From positions 1,137,001-1,201,000 of the forward strand of contig NZ_JASERT010000001.1 in the NCBI RefSeq assembly GCF_030027245.1: a stretch of 64,000 bases of DNA. Direction: 5' to 3'. The stretch's first letter is position 1; the number at the start of each line of letters is the position of its first letter. Below the pieces are notes generated by a model. It had not been told where the DNA came from and searched no databases. It worked only from the letters and a program-made list of their open reading frames with translations. Shown here in pieces: positions 26,779 to 36,210 of this stretch. The translations under genes and the position numbers were made by a program. Source of the stretch: Asticcacaulis sp. EMRT-3. Lineage in GTDB: Bacteria; Pseudomonadota; Alphaproteobacteria; Caulobacterales; Caulobacteraceae.

Positions 26779-28047
26779 ATGACCGAGCCAAGCTTCCAAT
26801 CCGACTTCCTGCGCACGCTCCAGGCGCGCGGCTTCATCCATCAGTGTACCGACGAGATCGCGCTCGATACATTGGCGAAGGCGGGCATGATCACGGCCTA
26901 TATCGGCTTCGACGCCACGGCCTCTTCGCTGCACGCCGGTTCGCTGGTGCAGATCATGATGCTGCGCTGGCTGCAAAAGACCGGTCACAAGCCGATCGTG
27001 CTGATGGGCGGCGGCACCACCAAGGTGGGTGATCCTTCCGGCAAGGACACGCAGCGCCAGTTGCTCGACGACGCCAGGATTGCCGAAAACATGAACGGCA
27101 TCAAACAGGTCTTCACGAAATTTCTCGATTTCGGTGAAGACGGCAACAAGGCCGTCATGGTCAATAATGACGACTGGCTGTCGGGCTTTGGCTATATCCA
27201 GTTCCTGCGCACTTTCGGCCCACATTTCACCATCAACCGCATGATGAGCTTCGATTCGGTCAAGCTGCGGCTGGAGCGCGAGCAGCCGCTGACCTTCCTT
27301 GAATTCAATTATATGCTGATGCAGGCGGTCGATTTCCGCGAACTGAACCTGCGCCATGACTGCATCCTGCAAATGGGCGGCTCGGATCAGTGGGGCAATA
27401 TCATCAATGGCGTTGAGCTGACGCGGCGCATGGGCGAAGGCGCGCATGGCAGTTCTGCTTTCGGCTTGACCACGCCGCTCCTCACCACCGCTTCGGGCGC
27501 GAAAATGGGCAAGACGGCGTCGGGCGCGGTCTGGCTCAATGCCGATATGCTGTCGCCTTACGATTACTGGCAGTACTGGCGCAATGCCGAGGATCGCGAT
27601 GTCGGGCGCTTCCTGCGCCTGTTCACCGAACTGCCGCTCGACGAGATCGCCCGTCTCGAAGCGCTGGAAGGCGCTGAAATCAATGAGGCCAAGAAGGTGC
27701 TGGCCGACGAAGCTACCCGCCTGCTGCACGGCGACGAGGCCGCCCATTCGGCGCGCGACACGGCGCAAAAAGCTTTTGAGCAGGGCGTGATGTCGGCTGA
27801 TCTGCCGACCGTCGAGATCGAAGCCCATGTGCTGAACGAAGGCATCATGCTGGCGGCTTTGGCCACGCGCATCGGCCTGACCGCCTCGAATGGCGAGGCG
27901 CGCCGTCTCGCTCAGGGCGGCGGTTTGCGCGTCAATGATGTGGCGATCACGGACGGCAACCAGCTTGTCACCGCCGCCGATCTGCGCGATGGCGTCGTCA
28001 AGATCGCTCAGGGCAAGAAGAAGATCTTCCTGATCAGACCGGTCTGA
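26779..28047 (+). CDS. tyrS: Tyrosine--tRNA ligase
   Basis: Class I synthetase, 422 residues. [16 protein letters not shown] is the HIGH-type region, [13 protein letters not shown] and [16 protein letters not shown] bind tyrosine and ATP, and [14 protein letters not shown] is the KMSKS loop. The C-terminal S4 RNA-binding domain ([19 protein letters not shown], ending [10 protein letters not shown]) is complete. Confidence 0.97.
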   Translation: MTEPSFQSDFLRTLQARGFIHQCTDEIALDTLAKAGMITAYIGFDATASSLHAGSLVQIMMLRWLQKTGHKPIVLMGGGTTKVGDPSGKDTQRQLLDDARIAENMNGIKQVFTKFLDFGEDGNKAVMVNNDDWLSGFGYIQFLRTFGPHFTINRMMSFDSVKLRLEREQPLTFLEFNYMLMQAVDFRELNLRHDCILQMGGSDQWGNIINGVELTRRMGEGAHGSSAFGLTTPLLTTASGAKMGKTASGAVWLNADMLSPYDYWQYWRNAEDRDVGRFLRLFTELPLDEIARLEALEGAEINEAKKVLADEATRLLHGDEAAHSARDTAQKAFEQGVMSADLPTVEIEAHVLNEGIMLAALATRIGLTASNGEARRLAQGGGLRVNDVAITDGNQLVTAADLRDGVVKIAQGKKKIFLIRPV

Positions 28048-28059
28048 CGAAACCTGACT

Positions 28060-29061
28060 CTATAGTTTCGGTTCGGCGGGGTGCGCCCCCTTGCTCGTCT
28101 TGGCGATATTGATGACTTCGTGTCCCCGGCCTGTTGGTACGGTGGCCGATTTCAGCGATGTCTTGCGCCGACCTTTTTTGAGCACGATCTCTTCGCCCAT
28201 AAAACGGGCATAGACCTGGGTGAATTCGGCGCCGAGGAAGAAAACCTGCGTCGAATAATAGATCCAGACCAGCAGCACGATCAGCGAACCCGCCGCACCA
28301 TAGGCCGTGCCGAAAGCGGAATGGCTGAGATAGAGACTGATCAGGAACTTGCCGGTCTCGAACAGGATCGCGGTGATAATGGCACCGACCCCGACATCGC
28401 GCCATTTAATGTTAACATCCGGCAGGAATTTATAGACCATCGCAAACATCAGCGCCGCCACGCAGAACGAAAAAGCGGTATTGGACAGATGGAGAAGCCA
28501 CGAAGGCACCACGCTCGACACCTGAGTTGTGAACGCGGCCAGCAAGGCCGAAATGACCAGACCGACCAGCAGGATCAGCCCGACACCCAGGATCATGGCG
28601 AAGGACAGCAGGCGCTTCTTGACAAACCATATCCAGTGGCCGCGCGGCATGTGATCGACATTCCAGATCGTGTTCAGCGCGTCCTGAAGCTGGGCGAAAA
28701 AGCCTGTTGAGGAAATAAGCAGGGTGATCAGGCCAATGGCGGTAGCCCAGCCGCCGCCCTGGCTATCGGTGGCGTGCTGGCGATGGCGCAGGATCGACTG
28801 GATGGCATGGGCACCACGCTCGCCGATCATAGCCTGAATCTCGGCAACCAGATAACCGGCCACGGCTTCATGGCCGAAGAAGAGACTGGCGATGGCGATG
28901 ACGATCAGCAGCAGCGGTCCGATCGACAGGACGCTGTAAAAGGCCAGCGCCGCCCCCAGTCGCGGCACCTTATCCTCGTTCCATTCGTGCAGGGTTTCCT
29001 TCAGCATCAGCCACAGAACCGTCAGGTTAAGCCGGTGGCGGGGTTCAGCAATATCCGTCAT
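28060..29061 (-). CDS. YihY/BrkB family inner-membrane protein
   Basis: Polytopic inner-membrane protein of about 333 residues in the YihY/BrkB (once called RNase BN) family, function unknown. About six hydrophobic helices: LAFYSVLSIGPLLLIVIAIASLFFG, IGLITLLISSTGFFA, FAMILGVGLILLVGLVISALL, FSFCVAALMFAMVYKFLP, VGVGAIITAILFETG and SLIVLLVWIYYSTQVFFLGAEF. The ATG 29061 (MTDIAEPRHRL) is preferred to one 17 codons upstream, whose extra residues look non-coding. Convergent with tyrS. Confidence 0.9.
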   Translation of the reverse strand: MTDIAEPRHRLNLTVLWLMLKETLHEWNEDKVPRLGAALAFYSVLSIGPLLLIVIAIASLFFGHEAVAGYLVAEIQAMIGERGAHAIQSILRHRQHATDSQGGGWATAIGLITLLISSTGFFAQLQDALNTIWNVDHMPRGHWIWFVKKRLLSFAMILGVGLILLVGLVISALLAAFTTQVSSVVPSWLLHLSNTAFSFCVAALMFAMVYKFLPDVNIKWRDVGVGAIITAILFETGKFLISLYLSHSAFGTAYGAAGSLIVLLVWIYYSTQVFFLGAEFTQVYARFMGEEIVLKKGRRKTSLKSATVPTGRGHEVINIAKTSKGAHPAEPKL

Positions 29062-29157
29062 GAGCTTGATAGGCCTGAATTGTGAAAGCGGAAAGCGGGA
29101 GCGCCTATACACTATAGCCCTATTCGTGCCCGGTTGCGTCCATGCTGACGAAAAATT

Positions 29158-29192
29158 GAAAAGCCGGGAAAGAACAGCGGCTTTCCCGGCTT
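29158..29192 (-). terminator. Intrinsic terminator of the bactofilin operon
   Basis: AAGCCGGGAAAG and CTTTCCCGGCTT are perfect 12-bp arms around eight bases. Read on the minus strand it follows the bactofilin stop by about 30 bp and ends in TTTTC. Confidence 0.88.
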
Positions 29193-29222
29193 TTTTAACA
29201 GTTTTTCAGGCCAATTGATATT

Positions 29223-29783
29223 TTACTTCAGATCGGCAAGCGCGCTCATATCATAGGTGCTGAGGCTGGGCGCGGCAGGCTGAATCGGCGCGATATCGGC
29301 CGCCGGTGCAGCCAGACTGACCGGTGACACGGCCTGTTCGGTGCGGCGGTTTTGCAGGCAGCGACCCTGGAAAAAGGCCCCGACATCGATGGCCAACTGG
29401 TCGTGGGTGATGTCGCCCTCCACATAGGCCGTGGCCTGAAGCTTGATCTGGCGGCCCTGAATCGAGCCGACAATGCGACCGCGCACTTCGATGCTTTCCG
29501 CCTCAACCTTGCCTTCGATATTGCCCGATTCACCGACGATCAGGTGACCCACCTTGACATCGCCGCGCACCGTGCCATCGAGGTGCAGATCGCCTGTGCC
29601 GGTCACATTGCCTTCAACGAGCAGGCCGGAACCGATCGAAGAAAAGGGCTTGTTGCCAGTGCTGGCGGGGGCCGCCGGTTTGGTGCGCGCCATATTGACG
29701 TGAGGGGCCTCATGGAGAGGCGGCGTGGCTGCGGGCTGCGGCTGGGGAGCCGGCGCGGTGCGGGGCTTAGTTTTGTTGAACAT
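29223..29783 (-). CDS. bacA: Bactofilin
   Basis: Cytoskeletal polymer-forming protein, 186 residues. A Pro/Ala-rich tail (MFNKTKPRTAPAPQPQP) precedes the bactofilin beta-helix core (SSIGSGLLVEGNVTGTGDLHLDG through EGDITHDQLAIDVGAFFQGRC), with the glycine-punctuated repeats GTVRGDVKVGHLIVGESGNIEGKV; a second low-complexity tail follows. In stalked Caulobacterales bactofilins scaffold cell-wall enzymes at the stalk site, and in Asticcacaulis BacA organises stalk formation. It overlaps the 3' end of the M23 peptidase gene by 17 bp, so the two form an operon. Confidence 0.92.
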   Translation of the reverse strand: MFNKTKPRTAPAPQPQPAATPPLHEAPHVNMARTKPAAPASTGNKPFSSIGSGLLVEGNVTGTGDLHLDGTVRGDVKVGHLIVGESGNIEGKVEAESIEVRGRIVGSIQGRQIKLQATAYVEGDITHDQLAIDVGAFFQGRCLQNRRTEQAVSPVSLAAPAADIAPIQPAAPSLSTYDMSALADLK

Positions 29784-30903
29784 AGTCTCCTGCCTTCAAA
29801 AAGCGTGCGGGGTTTTGGGGACGGCCATTGATCCAGACCTCATAATGGAGGTGGTTACCGGTCGAGCGACCGGTCGATCCCATGGAAGCGATGCGCTGGT
29901 CGAGAGCGACATGCTGGCCGGGGTGAACACTATAGGCGGCCAGATGGGCGTAACGTGTCATAAAGCCGTTGCCGTGGTCGATCTCCACCACATTGCCATA
30001 GCCGGTACGGACGCCGGTAAAGCTGACAATACCGGGGGCCGTGGCATAGATCGGCGTCAGATAGGGGCCGGCGAAATCCTGACCGGTATGGAAATGCGGC
30101 GTGTGGTTGAACGGATCGAGGCGGATGCCGAAGCCTGAACTTTCGCGCGTGCCGATGGTCGGGCGACCGAATGGCAGATGCTGCGCGCTCGTTTGCAGGC
30201 CGCGCATGTCGGACAGATCGGCGGCGGCATTGCGGATGCGGTCGGCGAAATCGCTATCGACGCCGAGCAAGGTGGCCAGCGTCGCGGTGTCTTTGTTGGA
30301 AAGCGAATTATTGTCACTGCCCGCGAAGGCGGCCGGATTGAGGCCCGCCAGCCGGAAAGCCAGACGCAGGCGTTCGGCACGGCTCTTGGCGAAGGACTCA
30401 GCCTCGGTGATCATGCGTTCCTGCTCGGCGCGCACCGAATAGATGCGCTCAATCGGTGGCAGACTGTCATTGATCGGGGCGGGCGCCAGAGCGGCGGCGG
30501 CACCCGGCACGCCCTTGAAATCGGTCAGCACCTTGATCAGGGCGTCATTACGCGCTGTCACGGTCTTGGCCAGATCTTCGAGCGATCCCGAATTGGCGGT
30601 AGCCTGCTGGGTGGCGATGTCGAGACGCGCCTGCCGGTCGGCGATCCAGCGTTCGGATTGCGCCTTCATCATGCGGATGGCGTTTTCAGAGCCAGCGCCG
30701 TGGGCGGCGGCGAAAAACAGGGTGAAACCGGTCGAGATGGCCAGCCAGGTCAGAAGCGCCGCCGACATGAAGATCAGCGCGAACTGACGGCCCGGACTGA
30801 GCACATAGCCGTGGGTTTCCCCGCCTGTACGGATATAGATATGACGCTCTGGCAAAACGGATTCCATCCAGCCGCCAAAGCGATCCAGAGTATTCTCACG
30901 CAT
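29767..30903 (-). CDS. M23 (LytM) peptidase co-transcribed with bactofilin
   Basis: 378-residue inner-membrane-anchored peptidoglycan endopeptidase. One transmembrane helix near residues 40-65 (FALIFMSAALLTWLAISTGF), a periplasmic coiled-coil-like region (about 80-200), then the M23 domain with the zinc motif HTGQDFAG and catalytic HLHYEVWINGRPQNP; the middle His motif is in RYAHLAAY. All metal ligands are present, so it should be active. Operon and architecture match LmdC-type partners of bactofilins described in Hyphomonas-like bacteria. Confidence 0.9.
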   Translation of the reverse strand: MRENTLDRFGGWMESVLPERHIYIRTGGETHGYVLSPGRQFALIFMSAALLTWLAISTGFTLFFAAAHGAGSENAIRMMKAQSERWIADRQARLDIATQQATANSGSLEDLAKTVTARNDALIKVLTDFKGVPGAAAALAPAPINDSLPPIERIYSVRAEQERMITEAESFAKSRAERLRLAFRLAGLNPAAFAGSDNNSLSNKDTATLATLLGVDSDFADRIRNAAADLSDMRGLQTSAQHLPFGRPTIGTRESSGFGIRLDPFNHTPHFHTGQDFAGPYLTPIYATAPGIVSFTGVRTGYGNVVEIDHGNGFMTRYAHLAAYSVHPGQHVALDQRIASMGSTGRSTGNHLHYEVWINGRPQNPARFLKAGDYVQQN

Positions 30904-31130
30904 CGCCGCCCCAATGATTTTTTAGCTGCCCTAAACCATTTGTTAAGTATGCCTCCGGGCAGAGCCATGCGCAAGTGACCTGTGGAAAACTTTCGGACGC
31001 GTCCCTGCCCCTGCCGCGAAAACGGTTGCCGGGCAAAGGATTTGACGACGCAGACGACATGGTGTTTCCCCTTGGTCTGTGCCAAATCGGGAGGCACGTC
31101 CGGTTTATTTCAAGATCGGTGCCGCACGCT

Positions 31131-31619
31131 TCAAGCCCGCAGTTCTGAAACCACGGCCAGCACCTGATCGACATGGCCCTTCACCTTCACGCCGCGCCAG
31201 ACATGGCGCACCATGCCTTCGGGATCGATCACGAAGGTGGAGCGGTCGGTGCCCATATAGGCGCGGCCATACAGGCTTTTTTCCACCCAGGAGCCGAAGG
31301 CCGCAATGACGGTCGTGTCAGGGTCGGACAGCAGAGGCATGGTCAGGCCGTATTTTTTGATAAACTTTTCGTGATCCTTAAGGCTGTCCTTCGATAGTCC
31401 ATACAGGGTCACACCGAGCGCCGAAAAACGCGGCAAGGCTTCTGAAAAATCGCAACTTTCCTGCGTGCAGCCGGGCGTATTGTCTTTCGGATACAGGAAC
31501 AGCACGCTCCAGCGCCCTTTCAGAGCCTCCCGCGTCACCGTGCCGCCCGCGCTGGAGGCCAGACTGAAATCCGGTGCCGGATAGGGTGTGAAGGTGATGT
31601 TTTTTTCTGTTTTTGCCAT
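31131..31619 (-). CDS. bcp: Peroxiredoxin Bcp (PrxQ type)
   Basis: 162-residue thioredoxin-dependent thiol peroxidase. The peroxidatic and resolving cysteines are in DNTPGCTQESCDFSE (Cys-X4-Cys), and VLFLYPKDNTPG and STFVIDPEGMVRHVWRGV are family blocks. A single gene; 150 bp separate its start from the AsmA-like gene on the other strand. Confidence 0.95.
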   Translation of the reverse strand: MAKTEKNITFTPYPAPDFSLASSAGGTVTREALKGRWSVLFLYPKDNTPGCTQESCDFSEALPRFSALGVTLYGLSKDSLKDHEKFIKKYGLTMPLLSDPDTTVIAAFGSWVEKSLYGRAYMGTDRSTFVIDPEGMVRHVWRGVKVKGHVDQVLAVVSELRA

Positions 31620-31768
31620 GAGTTAGCCTTGCTGAGCGACTAGGAATGCCGGGGATAGATGACAGGTTTGGCGGCGCATGTTAACGCCATCTCGATACCA
31701 TAGCCTTATGACATAAAAATCCCCGTTTTCAGCCGCCTTACCAAACCTTTTGTGTTGCCAGACTTTTT

Positions 31769-34700
31769 GTGAAGAAACTTTTCAGTCATATTCGATCTGT
31801 CTTTGACGTGCTGGCCCGCCGCCTGCGTTTCTTCATCCTGGGCTGGATCGTGGTGATGATGATCCTGATGGCCGTGCGGCTGGCGTTTGCGCCCATTCGC
31901 GTTGACGCCATCCGCCCGGTGATCGTGTCACGGCTCGAAAATGCCCTGCCGAATACGCGCGTGACAATCGGCCATCTCGACCTCGTCTGGTTCGGCGATG
32001 CGCGCGCCGTCGGCTTTCGCTTTGAAAACCTGCGCGTGATGGATGAACGCGGCCGCGTCATCGCACGCGCAGGTCATATGGAAACGGCGCTGGCCGCCGA
32101 CAGCCTGCTGCTGATGCACCTGGCCCCGGCTCGCCTGACCGCCGACGATTTCTTCGTCGTCGCCTCCGTCTCCAAAGAGGGGCGCTACGATCTTGGCTAT
32201 GAGGCGCACGGCACCCCTGAAACTATGGGCGGGCTCGACCGGTTTTTTTATGCGCTGACGGGGCCGGAGCGCCTTGGCAGCCCCGTCAGTTTCGCCCGCC
32301 AGGTGTCGCTTCGTAACGGGGCTCTGCGTCTGATCGAACTGGCCCGCGATCCCGGCCATGCCGGGGTGGACTGGACAGCGCACGTCGCCACGCTCGATTT
32401 CACCAAGCTGCACGGTCGTATCGCCAGCCATGCCGATCTGGCCATCGACGCCACGGGCGCGGCCCCGGCCACATTGCGCGCGGCGGTGGAAGGCGAAACC
32501 GGTCTGCACCATATGGTTCTGACGGCCCGGCTCAGCCATTTATCGCCAGCCAGCGTGGCCCCGTCATCGGGCATGACACGACTGATCGCCGGGGTCAGGG
32601 CCCCGGTCAGCGGACTGGCGCGCATCAATTACAATCAGGGGCAGGGTTTCCAGGAAGCCTGGCTCGATGTGTCGGCGGATGGCGGGCGCGTCGATATAGG
32701 CGATTTTCATCAGGCCTTTGCCGGGGCGCGCGTGCGGGCCACCTATAGTTCGGCCAGCCACACAGCGCGCTTCACCACCTTCCAGGTCAAGTCAGACCGG
32801 CTCGATACCGATCTTTCCGGTAAAATCGTTATCCAGCCGCATGATGATAAAACCGGTCGCAATCTGGTCATCGCCTATGATTTTTCCGGGCCGCGCGTCA
32901 CCGGCAAACTGGCCGATGATTTTGCCTCGCAAACCCTGACCAATGCCCATTTCCGTGGCCGCTATGTGCCGCACGACCGGCGTTTCCGCATCGACAGCGG
33001 CACGGGCCGGATCAATGGCGCTCTGCTGACGACGCAGGGCACGCTTTATACCGATGCGCAAGGACGGCTGGGTGCCGACCTGACCGCCAGCCTGAAAGGA
33101 CGCTTCACCAAGGACGAGGTGTTCGCCTTCTGGCCGAAAGACCTGGCCGATCAGACGCGCACCATGCTGATCGAGCGCATCCGCAGCGGTGATTTTGCCA
33201 ATGCCGATTTCGTGCTGAAAGCGCCGCCGGGGCATTTCGAGCCGGATCAGTTGACCAATGCTGATCTGCGCCTCGATTTCGACTTCCAAAATCTGGTGCT
33301 GGCGATTGATCCGCGCCTGCATGACGCCGAGGGCTTGCAGGGACACGGTCTTTTGCTCGGCGACAGCTTTGCCATGAATGTGACGGGTGGGCGGCTGGTC
33401 AAGGTCAATCTGATCCACGGCGATCTCGACGTGCCGAGTTTCCATGATAAGCGAACCCACACTCTGATCCGGCTCGATGCCGAAGGCCAGGCCGCCAATG
33501 TTATCGAGGCGATCGATCCCCTGGCCGATGGCCAGTTGAGTCAGCACGGGCTGAATGCGCAGCGCCTGAGCGGGGCGGCCCAGGCTCATGTCGAGATCGC
33601 TTTCCCGACGATGGTGCCGATCACCAGCCGCAATTTCAGCGTCACCTTCGACGGTCATATTCAAAATGCGGGCTTAAAACAGGCCGCGCTCGGCTGGGAT
33701 CTCAGCGGTGCTGACTTAAGCGTCAAGGGCAATTTGCTGGCCAATAGCTTAAGCGTCAGCGGCCCCGGTGCGCTGGGCCCCTATCAGGGCAATATCAGCT
33801 ACCGCACGCAATTCATGCCCAAAACACAACTGATCGATTTCGATGGCCATTTCAACGCCGCCCAGTTCGGCGGTTCGCCGCGCGTGCCCGTGGCGATCAG
33901 CGGCCATTTCACCATCGATGGCTGGACGGGCGACGGCGATGTCAGCGCCGATATTTTCAAAGGCCATGTCCATTGGTCGGGCGGCGAAACCGACAAGCAG
34001 GGCCGTCCCAGCCAGCTCGATATTGATGGCGTGACCCTGCGTTCGGGCATGGAAGCGCAAGGCCTGCCGATTTTCGAACACCTGAAGCCGCAATTGCCGA
34101 CACAGATATCCTTGCTGCGTTCGGGCGACATATGGAGCGGCGAGATCGACGCTGAAAGCCTGTCGGGCGATGTTGCCTATATCGAGGGCCAGCGTCCGCG
34201 CCTCGTCTATAAATCGACCATCACGCCCCAGGAAGCGCGCCAGTTGGGCTATGGCGGCCTGCCCATGTTCCGGGTTCCGCGCCACCTCACGGTCAATATC
34301 GCGCTCGATAGTAACAGCAAACAGGCCCTGCTGACGCTCGACCAGATGACGGGCACGCTCGGCTGGAAGGAGGTGGCTGGCAGCGATGAAGTGCTGCGCC
34401 GCTTCGACATGACGGTGACACCCGAAGACTGGGCCACGCTGGGCCTGCCCACCGCCTTCTTCCATCCGCACGGCAATGTGCCGGTCACGGCCCTGTGGCG
34501 GCAAAGCGCGCACCTGCTGCAAGGCCAGGTGCGGCTGATGGGCGAGACGGCGGAATTCGATATGCCGCTGCACCCCTATGGCGAGGTCGAGGCCCCGCCG
34601 CCTCTGCTGTCCGATGGCACGCCTCCCCCTCACATCCTGCAAGTCCGCGCCACCGTGACGCCCGACATGCTGAAAACACTCGGCTATACGCGCGATCCGG

Positions 34701-35980
34701 TCAGTATCGACGGGCCGGTGAAGCTGGTCTTTACCCTGTTCGACCAGCCCGGCCAGCCCGGCGGCGTGCTCAATCTCGACGGCACGGACGCGGCCTTCGG
34801 CGTCAAGGCCACCGACTGGGTAAAACCCGTGGGTGAACCGGCGCAACTGGCGATCAGCTTCGATGCCCAGGGCAATGATCCGCTGGTGGCGCAAGGGCTC
34901 AATCTGTCGCGCATCTATGCCAGCGGCCCGCAGGTCAGTATCGATGGCCGCGCCGCCTTCGATGCCGATGGCAACCTGCAATTTGCCGATTTTTCAAAGT
35001 TTTACCTGAAAAACTTCATGGATGTGGCGGCAAGCTGGTACACGGCCGGAGCCGCCGATGTGATTTCGATCCAGGGTCAGAGGCTTGATCTGCGGCCCTG
35101 GCTTGAAGGTAACCCCGACACGGAAAGCGCCGCCGCGCCAGCGGCACCCGCAGACACATCTTCAACGCCGCCAGCCGGAAGGCCAACCCATCTGGTCGTC
35201 GATCTCGATCATCTGCAAACCTCGGCAGAGGGCACGTTCGACGCACTGAAACTCGATCTGAACTGGGACGGCCATAATGGTTTCAGCGGCAGCGGCTCCG
35301 GCCTGACAGCCAATGGCAGCGCCATGCGCCTGGCCGTCAAGGCGGAACAGAATTACAGCCTGTTTTCGCTGCGCACCGCCGATCTCGGCAATGCCGTGCG
35401 CACAGCCACCGGCAATCATAATCTCTATGGCGGTCAGGCCGTCCTTGAAGGGGCCTACAAGGACGGCGAGGCCGACGCCTCCCTGTATGGTGAAAATATC
35501 CGCGCCAAGCAGATTCCGATCCTCGGCCAGTTGCTGAGCGTGGCCACCCTGACCGGCCTGAACGACACCCTGGCCGGTGATGGCATACTCTTCACCGATT
35601 TCAGTGTTCCGGTGCGTTATCGCCATCATAGCCTGTTCATCAAGGACGGCTATCTGAAGGGCAAGGCGCTGGGCCTCAACATCTGGGGCACGGCCGATCT
35701 CGATACGCGCGCCATGAATTTCAGCGGCACCCTGATTCCGGCTTACAGCGTCAATTCATGGTTTGGCGATGTCAAGTCGAACGGGCTGGGGCTGGTCGGG
35801 CTGAAATACGATCTGCGCGGCACCTACAAAGCGCCGCAAATTGCGGTCAATCCGCTGTCGCTGATCATGCCGGGCTTTATCAAAAAATGGAGCAATGATC
35901 AGCGCAAGGATCCGGTACAGGCGCTCGACCTGCCCGATTACGAAGACGCGCTGAAAGCGCTGAGGCCGGACAAGCCTTAG
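31769..35980 (+). CDS. Giant AsmA/YhdP-like membrane-anchored protein (DUF3971)
   Basis: 1403-residue envelope protein. A single N-terminal transmembrane helix (FILGWIVVMMILMAVRLAF) anchors a huge periplasmic domain rich in short beta strands, the repeating beta-groove fold of AsmA, TamB and YhdP proteins, thought to carry phospholipids between the membranes. The C-terminus (LLSVATLTGLNDTLAGDGILFTDF..., then NSWFGDVKSNGLGLVGLKYDLRGTY and VNPLSLIMPGF) is the YhdP/DUF3971 signature. The start is GTG at 31769. Stop TAG is two bases upstream of the first 115-bp repeat. Convergent with prfB. Confidence 0.87.
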   Translation: MKKLFSHIRSVFDVLARRLRFFILGWIVVMMILMAVRLAFAPIRVDAIRPVIVSRLENALPNTRVTIGHLDLVWFGDARAVGFRFENLRVMDERGRVIARAGHMETALAADSLLLMHLAPARLTADDFFVVASVSKEGRYDLGYEAHGTPETMGGLDRFFYALTGPERLGSPVSFARQVSLRNGALRLIELARDPGHAGVDWTAHVATLDFTKLHGRIASHADLAIDATGAAPATLRAAVEGETGLHHMVLTARLSHLSPASVAPSSGMTRLIAGVRAPVSGLARINYNQGQGFQEAWLDVSADGGRVDIGDFHQAFAGARVRATYSSASHTARFTTFQVKSDRLDTDLSGKIVIQPHDDKTGRNLVIAYDFSGPRVTGKLADDFASQTLTNAHFRGRYVPHDRRFRIDSGTGRINGALLTTQGTLYTDAQGRLGADLTASLKGRFTKDEVFAFWPKDLADQTRTMLIERIRSGDFANADFVLKAPPGHFEPDQLTNADLRLDFDFQNLVLAIDPRLHDAEGLQGHGLLLGDSFAMNVTGGRLVKVNLIHGDLDVPSFHDKRTHTLIRLDAEGQAANVIEAIDPLADGQLSQHGLNAQRLSGAAQAHVEIAFPTMVPITSRNFSVTFDGHIQNAGLKQAALGWDLSGADLSVKGNLLANSLSVSGPGALGPYQGNISYRTQFMPKTQLIDFDGHFNAAQFGGSPRVPVAISGHFTIDGWTGDGDVSADIFKGHVHWSGGETDKQGRPSQLDIDGVTLRSGMEAQGLPIFEHLKPQLPTQISLLRSGDIWSGEIDAESLSGDVAYIEGQRPRLVYKSTITPQEARQLGYGGLPMFRVPRHLTVNIALDSNSKQALLTLDQMTGTLGWKEVAGSDEVLRRFDMTVTPEDWATLGLPTAFFHPHGNVPVTALWRQSAHLLQGQVRLMGETAEFDMPLHPYGEVEAPPPLLSDGTPPPHILQVRATVTPDMLKTLGYTRDPVSIDGPVKLVFTLFDQPGQPGGVLNLDGTDAAFGVKATDWVKPVGEPAQLAISFDAQGNDPLVAQGLNLSRIYASGPQVSIDGRAAFDADGNLQFADFSKFYLKNFMDVAASWYTAGAADVISIQGQRLDLRPWLEGNPDTESAAAPAAPADTSSTPPAGRPTHLVVDLDHLQTSAEGTFDALKLDLNWDGHNGFSGSGSGLTANGSAMRLAVKAEQNYSLFSLRTADLGNAVRTATGNHNLYGGQAVLEGAYKDGEADASLYGENIRAKQIPILGQLLSVATLTGLNDTLAGDGILFTDFSVPVRYRHHSLFIKDGYLKGKALGLNIWGTADLDTRAMNFSGTLIPAYSVNSWFGDVKSNGLGLVGLKYDLRGTYKAPQIAVNPLSLIMPGFIKKWSNDQRKDPVQALDLPDYEDALKALRPDKP

Positions 35981-35982
35981 GC

Positions 35983-36097
35983 TAGAGCAACGAGCGTTTA
36001 ATTTGACTTACAAATTGAATGCGAGATGCGGAAAAACGTAAAATGTAGAGTGGGTTGCATTCCTTTGACCGATTCAATCAGAATGCAGACCGCTCTA
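35983..36097 (+). repeat. 115-bp composite repeat, copy 1 (A-B)
   Basis: Begins TAGAGCAACGAGCG and ends GACCGCTCTA. Left module A is 63 bp; right module B (36046-36097, 52 bp) begins TAGAGTGGG and is itself an imperfect palindrome (GCATTC/GAATGC inside TAGAG/CTCTA). Shares its last two bases TA with copy 2. Almost identical to the copy at 44573. Confidence 0.95.
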
Positions 36098-36210
36098 GAG
36101 CAACGAGCGTTTAATTTGACTTACAAATTGAATGCGAGATGCGGAAAAACGTAGAATGTAGAGCGGTCTGCATTCTGATTGAATCGGTCAAAGGAATGCA
36201 ACCCACTCTA
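36096..36210 (+). repeat. 115-bp composite repeat, copy 2 (A-inverted B)
   Basis: Module A differs from that of copy 1 at one base. Module B (36159-36210) is the exact reverse complement of B in copy 1, so B1 and B2 are perfect 52-bp inverted repeats around 61 bp. The final CTA is the TAG stop codon of prfB on the minus strand. Confidence 0.95.

Noticed and set aside
35983..36210. Remnant insertion sequence with transposase
   Set aside because: Only 115-bp units with no coding capacity; no transposase fragment in the window. Treated as a MITE/REP-like repeat.
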